Shown: positions 9,745 to 17,730 of the stretch, in pieces | Layout: each line of letters begins with the position of its first letter | Numbering within the stretch: the stretch's first letter is position 1 | Assembly (NCBI RefSeq): GCF_022809125.1 | Contig: NZ_JALGBI010000001.1 | Span: forward strand, 2,294,001-2,358,000 | DNA: 64,000 bases | Origin: Variovorax terrae | Lineage (GTDB): Bacteria; Pseudomonadota; Gammaproteobacteria; Burkholderiales; Burkholderiaceae_C | Reading direction: 5' to 3' | The notes under the pieces: generated by a model | Told to the model about the DNA's origin: nothing | Database searches by the model: none | The model's input: only the letters and a program-made list of their open reading frames with translations | Translations under genes and position numbers: made by a program

Positions 9745-11466
9745 TCAGGCCTTGGCCTTCACATAGCGGCCGGGCGCGGGCTCGATCGCCTTGTGGCGGC
9801 CCTTGCCGTAGGCCTTGGGGGCCGCCACCTGTTTGCCGGCGTGGCCTTTCAGCCAGTCCGACCAGTCGGTCCACCAGCTGCCGGGATGCTCTTGCGCGCC
9901 GGCCAGCCATTCGGCCTGGGTCTTGGGAAACTTGCCGTCGCTGCGCAGCCAGTGGCTGCGCTTGCCGGCCGCGGGCGGGTTGATGACGCCGGCGATGTGG
10001 CCCGAGGCCCCCATCACGAAGCGCTTGCGGCCCGGCAGGTGCTGGGTGGAGGCGTATGCGCCGCCGATGGGCACGATGTGGTCCTCGCGCGAGCCGTAGA
10101 GGTAGACCGGCAGGTCGACCTTGCCCAGGTCGATCTTCTCGCCGCACACCTGGGCGGCGCCCGGCTTGACCAGCTGGTTCTCGAAGTAGGTGCTGCGCAG
10201 GTACCAGGCATACATCGGCCCCGGCAGGTTGGTGGAGTCGCTGTTCCAGTACAGCAGGTCGAACGGCGGCGGCGTTTCGCCCTTGAGGTAGTTGCCCACC
10301 ACGTAGTTCCAGACCAGGTCGTTCGGGCGCAGGAAGCTGAAGGTAGAGGCCAGCTCCTGCCCCTTGAGCAGGCCGCCCTTGGAGAACTGCATCTCGCGGA
10401 ACTTGACGAAGGCCTCGTCGATGAACACGTCGAGGATGCCGGTGTCGCTGAAATCGAGGAACGTGGTGAGGAAGGTGGCCGAGGCCACGGGCTTTTCACC
10501 GCGCGCCGCCAGCACGGCCAGCGCCGTGCCGAGGATGGTGCCGCCCACGCAGAAGCCCAGGGCATTGATCTGGCCGCCCGGCTTGTCCTGGCCCGTGATC
10601 TCGCGCACCACCTCGATGGCGCGCAGGGCCGCCTTCTCGATGTAGTCGTCCCAGGTGGTCTGGGCCAGCGACTCGTCGGGGTTGCGCCAGCTCACCACGA
10701 AGGTGCGGTGCCCCTGCGCCACGGCGTAGCGGATCAGCGAATTGCCGGGCTGCAGGTCGAGGATGTAGAACTTGTTGATGCACGGCGGAATGAGCAGCAG
10801 CGGCCGCTCGTGGACCTTGGCCGTCAGCGGCTTGTATTCGAGCAGCTGGAACAGCTCGTTCTCGAACACCACGGCGCCTTCGGTGGTGGCCACGTTGCGG
10901 CCGACCTCGAACACGCTTTCGTCGGTCTGCGAGACATGGCCCTGGCGCAGGTCGTGCAGCAGGTTCTGCAGGCCCTTGGCGATGCTCTCGCCCTGGGTCT
11001 CGACCGCCTTCTTCTGCGCCTCGGCGTTGAACGCGAGGTAGTTGCTGGGCGCCGTGGCGGCCATCCACTGGTCCACCGCAAAGCGGATGCGCGCCCGCGT
11101 CTTCTCGTCGGCCTGCACCGCATCGGCCAGCCCCATCAGGGTGCGCGCGTTGAGCAGGTAGGAGGCCGCGGAAAATGCGGCCACGGGGTTGCGGCTCCAG
11201 GCGTCGCCGGCAAAGCGCCGGTCGGCGCTCACCGGGTTGGCCTGCAAGCCCTGGTTCCACAGGTCGGTGGCGCCCTGCAGGTATTGCTGCTGCAAGGCCT
11301 GCAGTTTCGAGGCGGAAAAATTCAGGGGCTGGGCCTGGCCCGCGAAGCCGTTGGCGGCCGCGCCGGGCGCCAGCTCCTGGAGGGATTGCAAGGCCGTGTT
11401 CCACTGGTCGCCGAACAACTGTTGAAACTGCTGGGCGGCCTTGGCCCAGTCTGCTTCAGAATTCAT
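9745..11466 (-). CDS. phaC: Class I poly(3-hydroxyalkanoate) synthase PhaC
   Basis: Polymerises (R)-3-hydroxybutyryl-CoA into PHB on the granule surface; 573 residues, the usual class I length. The lipase-like box is GFCVGG with catalytic Cys306. The partner Asp is in YGSREDHIVP and the His in GASGHIAGVINPP. The signature PPCINKFYILDLQPGNS and the C-terminal SWWTDWSDWLK are also present. The ATG at 11466 has a GAGGAG site. First gene of phaCAB and divergent from a small membrane protein gene; the shared intergenic region holds a TTGCACTGCAA palindrome. Confidence 0.97.
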   Translation of the reverse strand: MNSEADWAKAAQQFQQLFGDQWNTALQSLQELAPGAAANGFAGQAQPLNFSASKLQALQQQYLQGATDLWNQGLQANPVSADRRFAGDAWSRNPVAAFSAASYLLNARTLMGLADAVQADEKTRARIRFAVDQWMAATAPSNYLAFNAEAQKKAVETQGESIAKGLQNLLHDLRQGHVSQTDESVFEVGRNVATTEGAVVFENELFQLLEYKPLTAKVHERPLLLIPPCINKFYILDLQPGNSLIRYAVAQGHRTFVVSWRNPDESLAQTTWDDYIEKAALRAIEVVREITGQDKPGGQINALGFCVGGTILGTALAVLAARGEKPVASATFLTTFLDFSDTGILDVFIDEAFVKFREMQFSKGGLLKGQELASTFSFLRPNDLVWNYVVGNYLKGETPPPFDLLYWNSDSTNLPGPMYAWYLRSTYFENQLVKPGAAQVCGEKIDLGKVDLPVYLYGSREDHIVPIGGAYASTQHLPGRKRFVMGASGHIAGVINPPAAGKRSHWLRSDGKFPKTQAEWLAGAQEHPGSWWTDWSDWLKGHAGKQVAAPKAYGKGRHKAIEPAPGRYVKAKA

Positions 11467-11518
11467 GATGTCTCCTCATGCTCTGTATTTTTTCGGGGAA
11501 ACCCTAGTATCCTGGTTT

Positions 11519-11535
11519 TTATGTTGCACTGCAAC
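11519..11535. promoter_or_regulatory. Palindrome GTTGCA-C-TGCAAC upstream of phaC
   Basis: The 13-bp inverted repeat at 11523-11535 lies 57-69 bp upstream of the phaC start. The 17 bases 11519-11535 are an exact copy of 5647-5663 upstream of dctA. TGC/GCA palindromes are bound by PhaR-type PHB regulators in several proteobacteria. That a PhaR homologue binds here is inference; no phaR gene is visible in the window. Confidence 0.5.
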
Positions 11536-11568
11536 AATTTTGCAATCCTTGCGCGCTGCGCCTGACTG

Positions 11569-11916
11569 ATGTACCTCATTGTTATCGCCTGGTTGTATGT
11601 CGCCCTCATGATGGGGGTGGCCGAAGCCACCAACAGCACCGGCACCGTGCTCGGTGGCCTGATCACCTTTGTACTCTATGGGCTCGGCCCTGTCGCCTTG
11701 GTGGTTTACCTGATGGGCTCACCGGCGCGCCGCAAGGCACTCAAGGCGCGGGAGGCGGCGGAGTGGGCGCGCCAACAGGCGCAGGCACCCACCGTAGGCG
11801 ATGCGGCGGCCGCGCCTGCCGCAGCCGACGCCAGCGCGCCGGCCCTACCCCTGCAGCCAGACACAGGCGGCGAAGCGCCCGCTGACCCGGTCGCGCCGGT
11901 GCGAAAAGAACCGTGA
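11569..11916 (+). CDS. Small membrane protein of unknown function
   Basis: A 115-residue protein with two hydrophobic segments, near residues 2-18 and 26-49, followed by an Arg/Ala-rich stretch (ARRKALKAREAAEWARQQ) and an Ala/Pro-rich, low-complexity tail. I do not recognise a domain. The layout predicts an inner-membrane hairpin with a cytosolic tail. It is divergent from phaC (102 bp between starts). Its last 72 bp overlap the 3' end of pgeF on the opposite strand. The coding assignment rests on length, hydrophobic pattern and position, and the tail may be tolerant of sequence change. Confidence 0.6.
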   Translation: MYLIVIAWLYVALMMGVAEATNSTGTVLGGLITFVLYGLGPVALVVYLMGSPARRKALKAREAAEWARQQAQAPTVGDAAAAPAAADASAPALPLQPDTGGEAPADPVAPVRKEP

Positions 11917-12627
11917 CGGGTTGCTGACGGTGCACCACGCGCGGCTGCCGTCGTTGCCGTGGATCTGCGTGATGCCCAGCGCCTGCAGGCGCCGGCGCGC
12001 CAGGCCCGGCAGGTCGGCCAGCCACTTGCCCCCGGCGTGCGCCTGGAAGCACGCGGCGGCCCCGGGGTCGTGCGCCTCGAACGCGGCCTTCACCTCGGGC
12101 CCCACCTCGAACGCCTGCGGCCCGATGCACGGCCCCAGCCATGCTATCGTTTCAATAGCATCTGAGGACCGCTGCGCCTGGACCTCCGCGCAAAAACGCT
12201 CATGAATCGTCTCCAGCACGCCCCGCCCGCCGCTGCCGGCCAGCCCGCGCCAGCCGGCGTGCGCCGCGGCCACTGCCCGCCCTTGCGCATCGGCGAACAG
12301 CACCGGCAGGCAGTCCGCCACCATGATCGTGCAGGCCACGCCGCGCTGCGTGGTGAGGCAGCCGTCGGCCGTGGTGCCGTCGGCCGTGGCCGCGCCGAGC
12401 GCCACCACCTGCGCGCCATGCACCTGCTGCAGGAAGACCGGCCGCACGCTCAGCGCCTGCGCCAGCACGGCGCGGTTGGCGGCCACGGCCGCCGGGGCAT
12501 CGCCCACGTGGTCGCCGAGGTTCAGGCGGTCGTAGGGCGGCGCTGACTGCCCGCCGGAGCGCGTGGTACAGACCGCGCGCACCCGGTCCGGCACGGGCCA
12601 GTCGGGGATCAGCCAGTCGGGATGCAC
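11845..12627 (-). CDS. pgeF: Peptidoglycan editing factor PgeF (YfiH/LACC1 family, multicopper polyphenol oxidoreductase)
   Basis: A 260-residue purine nucleoside phosphorylase-like fold enzyme of the YfiH family; in E. coli the homologue removes wrongly made UDP-MurNAc-L-Ser. Diagnostic residues are FLQQVHGAQVV, ADGCLTT, MVADCLPVLF with Cys, AAAHAGWRGLAGSG, and a C-terminal WCTVSNPSRFFSHRRD. The start is a GTG at 12627, 6 bp after the maiA stop, so the two are probably one transcript. An internal GCTAT palindrome (12141-12161) encodes SDAIETIA in a loop. The 3' end overlaps the convergent small membrane gene by 72 bp. Confidence 0.88.
   Translation of the reverse strand: MHPDWLIPDWPVPDRVRAVCTTRSGGQSAPPYDRLNLGDHVGDAPAAVAANRAVLAQALSVRPVFLQQVHGAQVVALGAATADGTTADGCLTTQRGVACTIMVADCLPVLFADAQGRAVAAAHAGWRGLAGSGGRGVLETIHERFCAEVQAQRSSDAIETIAWLGPCIGPQAFEVGPEVKAAFEAHDPGAAACFQAHAGGKWLADLPGLARRRLQALGITQIHGNDGSRAWCTVSNPSRFFSHRRDRVSGRFAACVWLQG
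12141..12161. repeat. GCTAT(n)ATAGC palindrome inside pgeF
   Basis: ATGCTAT at 12141-12147 and ATAGCAT at 12155-12161 around a 7-nt spacer. It is in frame within pgeF, at the position before LGPCIG, and does not disturb conserved residues. Confidence 0.7.
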
Positions 12628-12633
12628 GTTCGC

Positions 12634-13275
12634 TCAGGGTTCGTTGTCGGGGCAGCTCGACGGCTGGGCTTTCTGGAAAGCCTCGTGCTGCATGCAGGCG
12701 TCGAACACGGCCAGGGTGCGCGGCAGGCCGTCGAAGCTGGTGTTGAAGCGCCGGGCATTGAAGATCTGCGGCACCAGGCAGCAGTCGGCCAGCGTGGGCG
12801 TCTCGCCCCAGCAGTAGGTCGAGGGCGGGAACTGCACGAGCTGGCGCTCGAACGCCTCCAGGCCGTCGCGGCACCAGTGGCGGTACCAGGTGTTCTTGGC
12901 CTCGTCGTCGAGCTTGAGCTCCTTCACGAGGTACTTGAGCACGCGCAGGTTGTTCAGCGGGTGGATCTCGCAGGCCACGAGCTGGGCCAGCGAGCGCACC
13001 TGGGCGCGCGCCATCGGGTCCTGGGGCAGCAGCGCGGGCTCGGGATGGGTTTCGTCGAGGTACTCGATGATCGCCATGGACTGCGTGAGGTGCTCGCCGG
13101 CATCGGTCTCGAAGGTCGGCACCAGGGTGGTCGGCGACACCTGGCGGTAGGCCTCGGACTGATGCTCGCCCTTCACCAGATGGACCGGGATGTAGTCGTA
13201 GGGCAGGCCCTTGAGCGCCAGCGCGATGCGCACGCGGAACGAGGCCGAGGAGCGGAAATAGTTGTAGAGCTTCAT
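12634..13275 (-). CDS. maiA: Maleylacetoacetate/maleylpyruvate isomerase (zeta-class GST)
   Basis: Glutathione-dependent cis-trans isomerase of 213 residues. The N-terminal thioredoxin-like half has SSASFRVRIALALKGLPYDY, VPTFETDAGEHLTQSMAIIEYL and the C-terminal half has ACEIHPLNNLRVL and PTLADCCLVPQIFNARRF, all zeta-class signatures. The usual first Cys of the SSCSWRVRIAL motif is Ala here, which some family members share. Product could be fumarylacetoacetate (tyrosine pathway) or fumarylpyruvate (gentisate pathway); a gentisate operon lies 6 kb away, so either is possible. Co-directional with and just upstream of pgeF. Confidence 0.85.
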   Translation of the reverse strand: MKLYNYFRSSASFRVRIALALKGLPYDYIPVHLVKGEHQSEAYRQVSPTTLVPTFETDAGEHLTQSMAIIEYLDETHPEPALLPQDPMARAQVRSLAQLVACEIHPLNNLRVLKYLVKELKLDDEAKNTWYRHWCRDGLEAFERQLVQFPPSTYCWGETPTLADCCLVPQIFNARRFNTSFDGLPRTLAVFDACMQHEAFQKAQPSSCPDNEP

Positions 13276-13323
13276 GGGGCCGAGGATAAACCGGATGGCG
13301 GCGCCCGGCAGCGCTGGCGGGCT

Positions 13324-14046
13324 TTAGCCGCCCACCACCAGCCGGATCGCCGGCATCACGCGCTCGGTCTCGGCGCGGCGCTCCAGCGCCTGGCGCAGGT
13401 TCATCTGCGCGACCTCGGTGTGCTCCACCGCCAGCGCCTGCGCGCGCGCGCCCTCGCCGGCCTTGAGCGCGGCGAACAGCATGTGGTGCTGGCGGTGCGC
13501 GTAGAGCATCCAGTCGCGGTCCATCGCCAGGCTGCCCTGCATCGGCAGCATGGCCGAGGCGGGCGCGAACGGCAGCTTGTCGTTGAGCGCGATGGCGCGC
13601 TGCAGCGCGCGGTTGCCGCTGGCTTCGAGGATCAGCGCATGGAAGCGATCGTTCATCGCGGCATAGGCCGCATAGCTTTCGTAGGTCAGCGGGTCGGCCG
13701 CCAGCGCGCGGTCGCCCGCGTCCAGGCAGGACTGCAGGTCGAGCTGGAGCTGGCGCGAGACGCCGTGCTCGGCCACCAGCCGCGCCGCCATGCCCTCCAG
13801 GTGGCCGCGCACCGCGATCGCGTCGGCCACCTCGCGCGGCGTGTACTGGCGCACCAGGTACTTGCCGGTGTCGTTGGCCTCGACCAGCCCTTCCTGCTCC
13901 AGTGTCACCAGCGCCGCGCGCACGGGCGTGCGCGAGGCGCCCAGGCGCTCGGCGAGCTGCTGCTCGGCCAGGCGCTGGCCGGGCTCGAACTTGCCGCGCA
14001 GGATCAGGTCGCGCAGCTGCATCAAAACGGTCTCTTGCAGATTCAT
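13324..14046 (-). CDS. GntR family regulator, FadR/FCD subfamily
   Basis: A 240-residue transcription factor. Residues 1-70 form the winged helix (LRDLILRGKFEPGQRLAEQQLAERLGASRTPVRAAL split over two helices, then LEQEGLV). Residues 75-225 form the all-helical FCD ligand-binding domain with the acidic/His positions in MNDRFHALILEASGN and HRQHHMLFAALKAGE. It is divergent from the Rieske oxygenase operon with 72 bp between starts, and that gap contains GGTATACC, a typical core for this subfamily. It most likely controls the Rieske operon in response to its substrate. Confidence 0.9.
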   Translation of the reverse strand: MNLQETVLMQLRDLILRGKFEPGQRLAEQQLAERLGASRTPVRAALVTLEQEGLVEANDTGKYLVRQYTPREVADAIAVRGHLEGMAARLVAEHGVSRQLQLDLQSCLDAGDRALAADPLTYESYAAYAAMNDRFHALILEASGNRALQRAIALNDKLPFAPASAMLPMQGSLAMDRDWMLYAHRQHHMLFAALKAGEGARAQALAVEHTEVAQMNLRQALERRAETERVMPAIRLVVGG

Positions 14047-14055
14047 GCCGTCAAC

Positions 14056-14084
14056 TGTACACTGAATTTAAATTTCGGTATACC
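14056..14084. promoter_or_regulatory. Candidate GntR operator in the divergent promoter region
   Basis: Perfect palindrome GGTATACC at 14077-14084 and a smaller TGTACA palindrome at 14056-14061, both between the gntR start (14046) and the Rieske gene start (14119). FCD-type GntR proteins commonly bind TGGTxxACCA-like sites; binding by the neighbour is inference. Confidence 0.5.
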
Positions 14085-14118
14085 ATTTTTCAAACCCCTT
14101 TCCTTTCTGGAGTCCCCG

Positions 14119-15510
14119 ATGAAAGCAGAGCAGAACGAGCTGATCACCCGCATCGGCCCCGGCACGCCGTGCGGCGCACTGATGCGCCGCTACTGGCAGC
14201 CGGTGGCGCTGGTGGACGAGTTCAACCCGCGGCTCGACCCGCGCATGGCGCAGCGCCCCGTGAAGGCCGTGCGCCTGCTCGGGCAGGACCTCGTGCTGTT
14301 CAAGGACGGCCAAGACCAGTGGGGCCTGCTCGACCGCGACTGCCCGCACCGCGGCGCCGACCTCTCGTTCGGCCGGCGCGAGGCCGACGGCCTGCGCTGC
14401 CCGTTCCATGGCTGGAAGTTCGCGGCCGACGGACGCTGCCTCGACACCCCGGCCGAGCCCGCCGGCAGCAAGCTGTGCGAACGCGTGCGCCAGCGCAGCT
14501 ACCCGGTGCTGGAGAAAAGCGGCGTGCTGTTCGCCTGGCTCGGCGACGAGGGCTCGGTGCCGCCGCCCTTCCCCGCCTTCGACTGCTTCGTGGCGCCGGC
14601 CACACACAGCTTCGCCTTCAAGGGCCTGTGGAACGCCAACTGGCTGCAGGCCTTCGAGGTCGGCATCGACCCGGCGCACCCCTCGTTCCTGCACCGCTTC
14701 CTGCAGGACGAGGCGCTGGAGGCCATCGGCTCCAACGCCGCGGGCAAGCAGTTCCGCAGCGCCAGCGCGGGCGCCGTGGGCGGCGAGCCCTGGCCGATGA
14801 CGCGGATCATGCGCGAGTTCTGCCAGCCCGAGATCAGCCACGAACCCACGCCCTGGGGCCTGCAGGTCACCGCGCTGCGCCCCATGACCGAGGCGCTGAC
14901 CCATGTGCGCGTGACCAACGCCATCTTTCCGGCCACCTTCGTGATCCCGCTGTCGGAAACCCTCACCATCACCCAGATGCACGTGCCGGTGGACGACACC
15001 CACACCTACTGGTATTCGTTCTTCACCAGCTTCGCCGGCCCGCTCGACAAGGAAGCCATGCGCGCGCAGCGCCAGCAGTTCATCAGCCTGCCCGACTACG
15101 TGCCGAAGTCGGGCCGCCACAACGCCTGGGGCTTCAACCCCGAGGAGCAGCTCACCCAGACCTACCTCGGCATGGGCGAGGAAGACATCAACGTGCACGA
15201 CCAGTGGGCGGTGGAGAGCATGGGCGCGATCCAGGACCGCGCGCGCGAGCACCTGGGCACCAGCGACAAGGTCATCATGGCGAACCGCCGCCTGCTGCTC
15301 AAGGCGATCGAGACCGTGCAGGCCGGCGGCGTGGCGCCGGGCGTGGCCGATCCCGCGCAGGCCGCGGCCATGGCCGGCCCCGGCACGGTGGATGGCATCG
15401 CACCCGCGGGCACCTGGTCCACCTGGTGGCGCGAGCAGGTGCAGGCCAAGCAGGCAAACGCCCCCTGGGCCGCCCCCGCCGCGCAACCCTCCTCCGAACA
15501 GCCGGCATGA
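14119..15510 (+). CDS. Rieske non-heme iron oxygenase, phthalate-dioxygenase-like alpha subunit
   Basis: Catalytic component of an aromatic (or amine) ring-hydroxylating oxygenase, 463 residues. The Rieske 2Fe-2S ligands are Cys75, His77, Cys94 and His97 (CPH...CPFH). The mononuclear iron site lies in NWLQAFEVGIDPAHPSFLHRF, where the D-x-x-H-x(4)-H spacing supplies the histidines. No small subunit is encoded nearby, as in phthalate dioxygenase-type alpha-only enzymes. It overlaps the ligase gene by ATGA, and a ferredoxin follows, so this is the first gene of a four-gene operon. Substrate unknown; the company of a glutamine-synthetase-like ligase suggests an amine-bearing aromatic. Confidence 0.9.
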   Translation: MKAEQNELITRIGPGTPCGALMRRYWQPVALVDEFNPRLDPRMAQRPVKAVRLLGQDLVLFKDGQDQWGLLDRDCPHRGADLSFGRREADGLRCPFHGWKFAADGRCLDTPAEPAGSKLCERVRQRSYPVLEKSGVLFAWLGDEGSVPPPFPAFDCFVAPATHSFAFKGLWNANWLQAFEVGIDPAHPSFLHRFLQDEALEAIGSNAAGKQFRSASAGAVGGEPWPMTRIMREFCQPEISHEPTPWGLQVTALRPMTEALTHVRVTNAIFPATFVIPLSETLTITQMHVPVDDTHTYWYSFFTSFAGPLDKEAMRAQRQQFISLPDYVPKSGRHNAWGFNPEEQLTQTYLGMGEEDINVHDQWAVESMGAIQDRAREHLGTSDKVIMANRRLLLKAIETVQAGGVAPGVADPAQAAAMAGPGTVDGIAPAGTWSTWWREQVQAKQANAPWAAPAAQPSSEQPA

Positions 15511-16985
15511 GCAGCTTCGCCGAACGCTGCGGCCTCCACGATGCCGCGCGCCAGCAGGCGCTGGCGCAGGCCGTGCAGCAGATCGAGGCCCAGGGCCTGG
15601 AGCTGGTGCGCTTTGCCTGGTGCGACCTGCATGGCGTCACGCGCGGCAAGACGCTGGTGGCCTCGGCCGCCGCGCAGGCCCTGCTCGACGGCGTGGGCCT
15701 GGTGAGCACGCTGATGCTCAAGGACACCTCCGACCGCACGGCCTTCAAGGTGTTCGAGCGCGGCGGCGCGGCCGGGCTGCCGGGCTTCGAGTTCGCCAGC
15801 AACCTGCTGCTGCTGGCCGACCCGGCGAGCCTGAAGCGGCTGCCCTGGGCACCCGCCACCGGCTGGCTGCGCTGCCAGCCCTGGTTCCAGGGCGGCCAGC
15901 CGGTCGAGCTGGACACGCGGCGCGTGCTGCAGCGCGCGCTGCAGCGGCTGGCGCAGGCCGGCTACGGCATGAAGTGCGGGCTTGAGGTCGAGTTCCACAT
16001 CTACCGCATCGAAGCCGGCGGCGGCCAGCTCGATCCCGAGCAGGCGGACTGGCCCGGCCTGCCGCCGCAGGTGAGCATGATCCACCCGGGCTACAACCTG
16101 CTGGCCGAGGGCTGGTACGACATGGCCGAGGAGCCGCTGCGCATCGTTCAGCACACCGCGCAGTCGCTGGGCCTGCCGCTGCATTCGCTGGAGATCGAGC
16201 TCGGCCCGAGCCAGGTCGAGGCCGTGTTCGACGCCACCGACGCGCTGACCGCGGCCGACAACATGGTGCTGTTCCGCAGCGCCGTGCGCCAGGCGCTGCG
16301 GCGCGCGGGCTACCACGCCACCTTCATGTGCCGCCCGCCCTTTCCCAACATCATGTCCAGCGGCTGGCACCTGCACCAGTCGCTGGTGGATGCGCGCAGC
16401 GGCGCCAACATGTTCAGGCGCGACGCCCCGGCGCCCGGCAGCCAGCCCGACGAGGCCGGGTTCACGCTGTCGGCCGCCGGCGCGCATTACCTGGCCGGGC
16501 TGCTCGAACACGCGCGCGGCATGGCGGTGTTCTGCACCCCCACGGCCAACGGCTTCGGCCGCTTCCGCCCCAACGCGCTGGCGCCGCAGGCCGTGCTCTG
16601 GGGCCGCGACAACCGCGGCGCCATGCTGCGCGTGGTGGGTGAATGCGGCGACGCGGGCACGCGCATCGAGAACCGCATCGGCGAACCCGCCGCCAACCCC
16701 TACCTGTACCTGGCCGCGCAGATCCACGCGGGCCTGGACGGCCTGGAGCGCCGGCTGCAGCCGCCACGCGCCACCGACGCGCCCTACGACGCGGGCAACG
16801 CCCTGCTGCCCACCTCGCTGGACGAGGCCCTGCAGGCGCTGCAGGACGACCGCGCGCTGGTCGAGTCCTTCGGCGCCGACTTCGTGCACTACTTTTCGCG
16901 CATCAAGCAGTCCGAGGCGTCGCGCTACGCCCAGGCCGAGGACAAGCTCGATTTCCAGCGCCGCGAATACTTCGGCCGCTTCTGA
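15507..16985 (+). CDS. Glutamine synthetase family gamma-glutamyl ligase
   Basis: A 492-residue GS-fold protein, beta-grasp domain first (residues 20-115) and the catalytic barrel after it. Motifs visible are GLEVEFHIY (metal ligands), LEIELGPSQVEAVF, HATFMCRPPFPNIMSSGWHLHQSL, and RIENRIGEPAANPYLYLAAQIHAG split as GE-x-x-x-NPYLYLA. Divergence from GlnA is strong: it matches the PuuA/TdnQ-like enzymes that glutamylate amines other than ammonia. Start and stop codons overlap with both neighbours (ATGA upstream, TGATG downstream), so it is translated together with the Rieske oxygenase and ferredoxin. In aniline dioxygenase systems such an enzyme activates the amine before the oxygenase; applying that here is inference. 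Confidence 0.88.
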   Translation: MSSFAERCGLHDAARQQALAQAVQQIEAQGLELVRFAWCDLHGVTRGKTLVASAAAQALLDGVGLVSTLMLKDTSDRTAFKVFERGGAAGLPGFEFASNLLLLADPASLKRLPWAPATGWLRCQPWFQGGQPVELDTRRVLQRALQRLAQAGYGMKCGLEVEFHIYRIEAGGGQLDPEQADWPGLPPQVSMIHPGYNLLAEGWYDMAEEPLRIVQHTAQSLGLPLHSLEIELGPSQVEAVFDATDALTAADNMVLFRSAVRQALRRAGYHATFMCRPPFPNIMSSGWHLHQSLVDARSGANMFRRDAPAPGSQPDEAGFTLSAAGAHYLAGLLEHARGMAVFCTPTANGFGRFRPNALAPQAVLWGRDNRGAMLRVVGECGDAGTRIENRIGEPAANPYLYLAAQIHAGLDGLERRLQPPRATDAPYDAGNALLPTSLDEALQALQDDRALVESFGADFVHYFSRIKQSEASRYAQAEDKLDFQRREYFGRF

Positions 16986-17320
16986 TGATTACTATCAATT
17001 TCATAGCGCCCGATGACCACCCGACAAGGACATCGGCCACAATTCAATGCCAAACCGGGCAAAGTTTGATGCAGGCGGCGGTGGCGGCCAACATTGCGGG
17101 CATCGAGGCCGACTGCGGCGGCCTGCTGACCTGCGCCACCTGCCACGTGTATGTGCGCGAGCCGCATGCGGCGCAACTGCCGCCGCCCGACGGCGACGAA
17201 CGCGGCATGCTGGAGTTCACCGCCGCGCCCTGCCGGCCGGGCAGCCGGCTGAGCTGCCAGATCCAGCTCACCGACGCGCTGGACGGGCTGACGGTAGACT
17301 TGCCGCCCAACCAGCACTGA
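16985..17320 (+). CDS. 2Fe-2S ferredoxin (adrenodoxin/plant type)
   Basis: A 111-residue electron carrier, presumably serving the Rieske oxygenase. The cluster ligands are Cys44, Cys50, Cys53 and Cys91 in DCGGLLTCATCHVYV and GSRLSCQI. The ATG overlaps the stop of the ligase gene. The first codons run through a CTAT/ATAG palindrome (16992-17006), which would place a small hairpin right at the start of the ferredoxin reading frame. No ferredoxin reductase gene is present nearby, so the reductase must be elsewhere. Confidence 0.9.
   Translation: MITINFIAPDDHPTRTSATIQCQTGQSLMQAAVAANIAGIEADCGGLLTCATCHVYVREPHAAQLPPPDGDERGMLEFTAAPCRPGSRLSCQIQLTDALDGLTVDLPPNQH
16992..17006. repeat. CTAT(n)ATAG palindrome at the start of the ferredoxin gene
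   Basis: CTAT at 16992-16995 and ATAG at 17003-17006 with a 7-nt AT-rich spacer, located 6 bases after the start codon. It matches the family seen at 3141, 8387, 12141, 30233, 33926 and 42051. Confidence 0.6.
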
Positions 17321-17341
17321 TCCAACAGGAAAGCATTTGCC

Positions 17342-17644
17342 ATGATCCTCGAACTCGCCGACATCCGCATCCAGCCCGGCCAGCAGGCCGCCTTCGACGA
17401 AGCCATCCAGCGCGGCCTGACCACCGTCATCAGCCGGGCCCAGGGCTTTCGCGGCTTCAAGGTCAACAAGGGGCTGGAGTCGCCCGAGCGCTACATCCTG
17501 CAGATCTTCTGGGACACGCTGGAAGACCACACCGTGGCCTTCCGTCAGGGGCCGCTGTTCCCCGAGTGGCGCGCCATCGTCGGGCCGTTCTTCGCGGCGC
17601 CGCCGGTGGTCGAGCACTTCAGCCTGCTGGCCCGCTCGGACTGA
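17342..17644 (+). CDS. ABM-superfamily (antibiotic biosynthesis monooxygenase-like) protein
   Basis: A 100-residue dimeric ferredoxin-like-fold protein, with MILELADIRIQPGQQAAFDEA, RAQGFRGFKVNKGLESPERYILQIFWDTLEDHTVAFRQ (broken here between strands) and FFAAPPVVEHFSLL. These are common as auxiliary oxygenases or heme/quinone handling proteins. It starts 22 bp after the ferredoxin with a GGAA site and closes the Rieske operon before a strong terminator. The precise role is unknown; in this context it may remove a reactive hydroxylated product. Confidence 0.8.
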   Translation: MILELADIRIQPGQQAAFDEAIQRGLTTVISRAQGFRGFKVNKGLESPERYILQIFWDTLEDHTVAFRQGPLFPEWRAIVGPFFAAPPVVEHFSLLARSD

Positions 17645-17675
17645 GCCAGCGTTTTCAGAGCCAAGCGCCCCAACG

Positions 17676-17705
17676 AAAAAAGGACAGGCCCCGCCTGTCC
17701 TTTTT
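17676..17705. terminator. Bidirectional Rho-independent terminator
   Basis: Stem AGGACAGG-CCCCG-CCTGTCCT flanked by A6 on the left and T5 on the right, lying between the converging Rieske operon and the OmpA-family gene. It can stop transcription from both sides. Confidence 0.9.
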
Positions 17706-17730
17706 GCTGCCGGCGCAACGCCCTGGCGCG

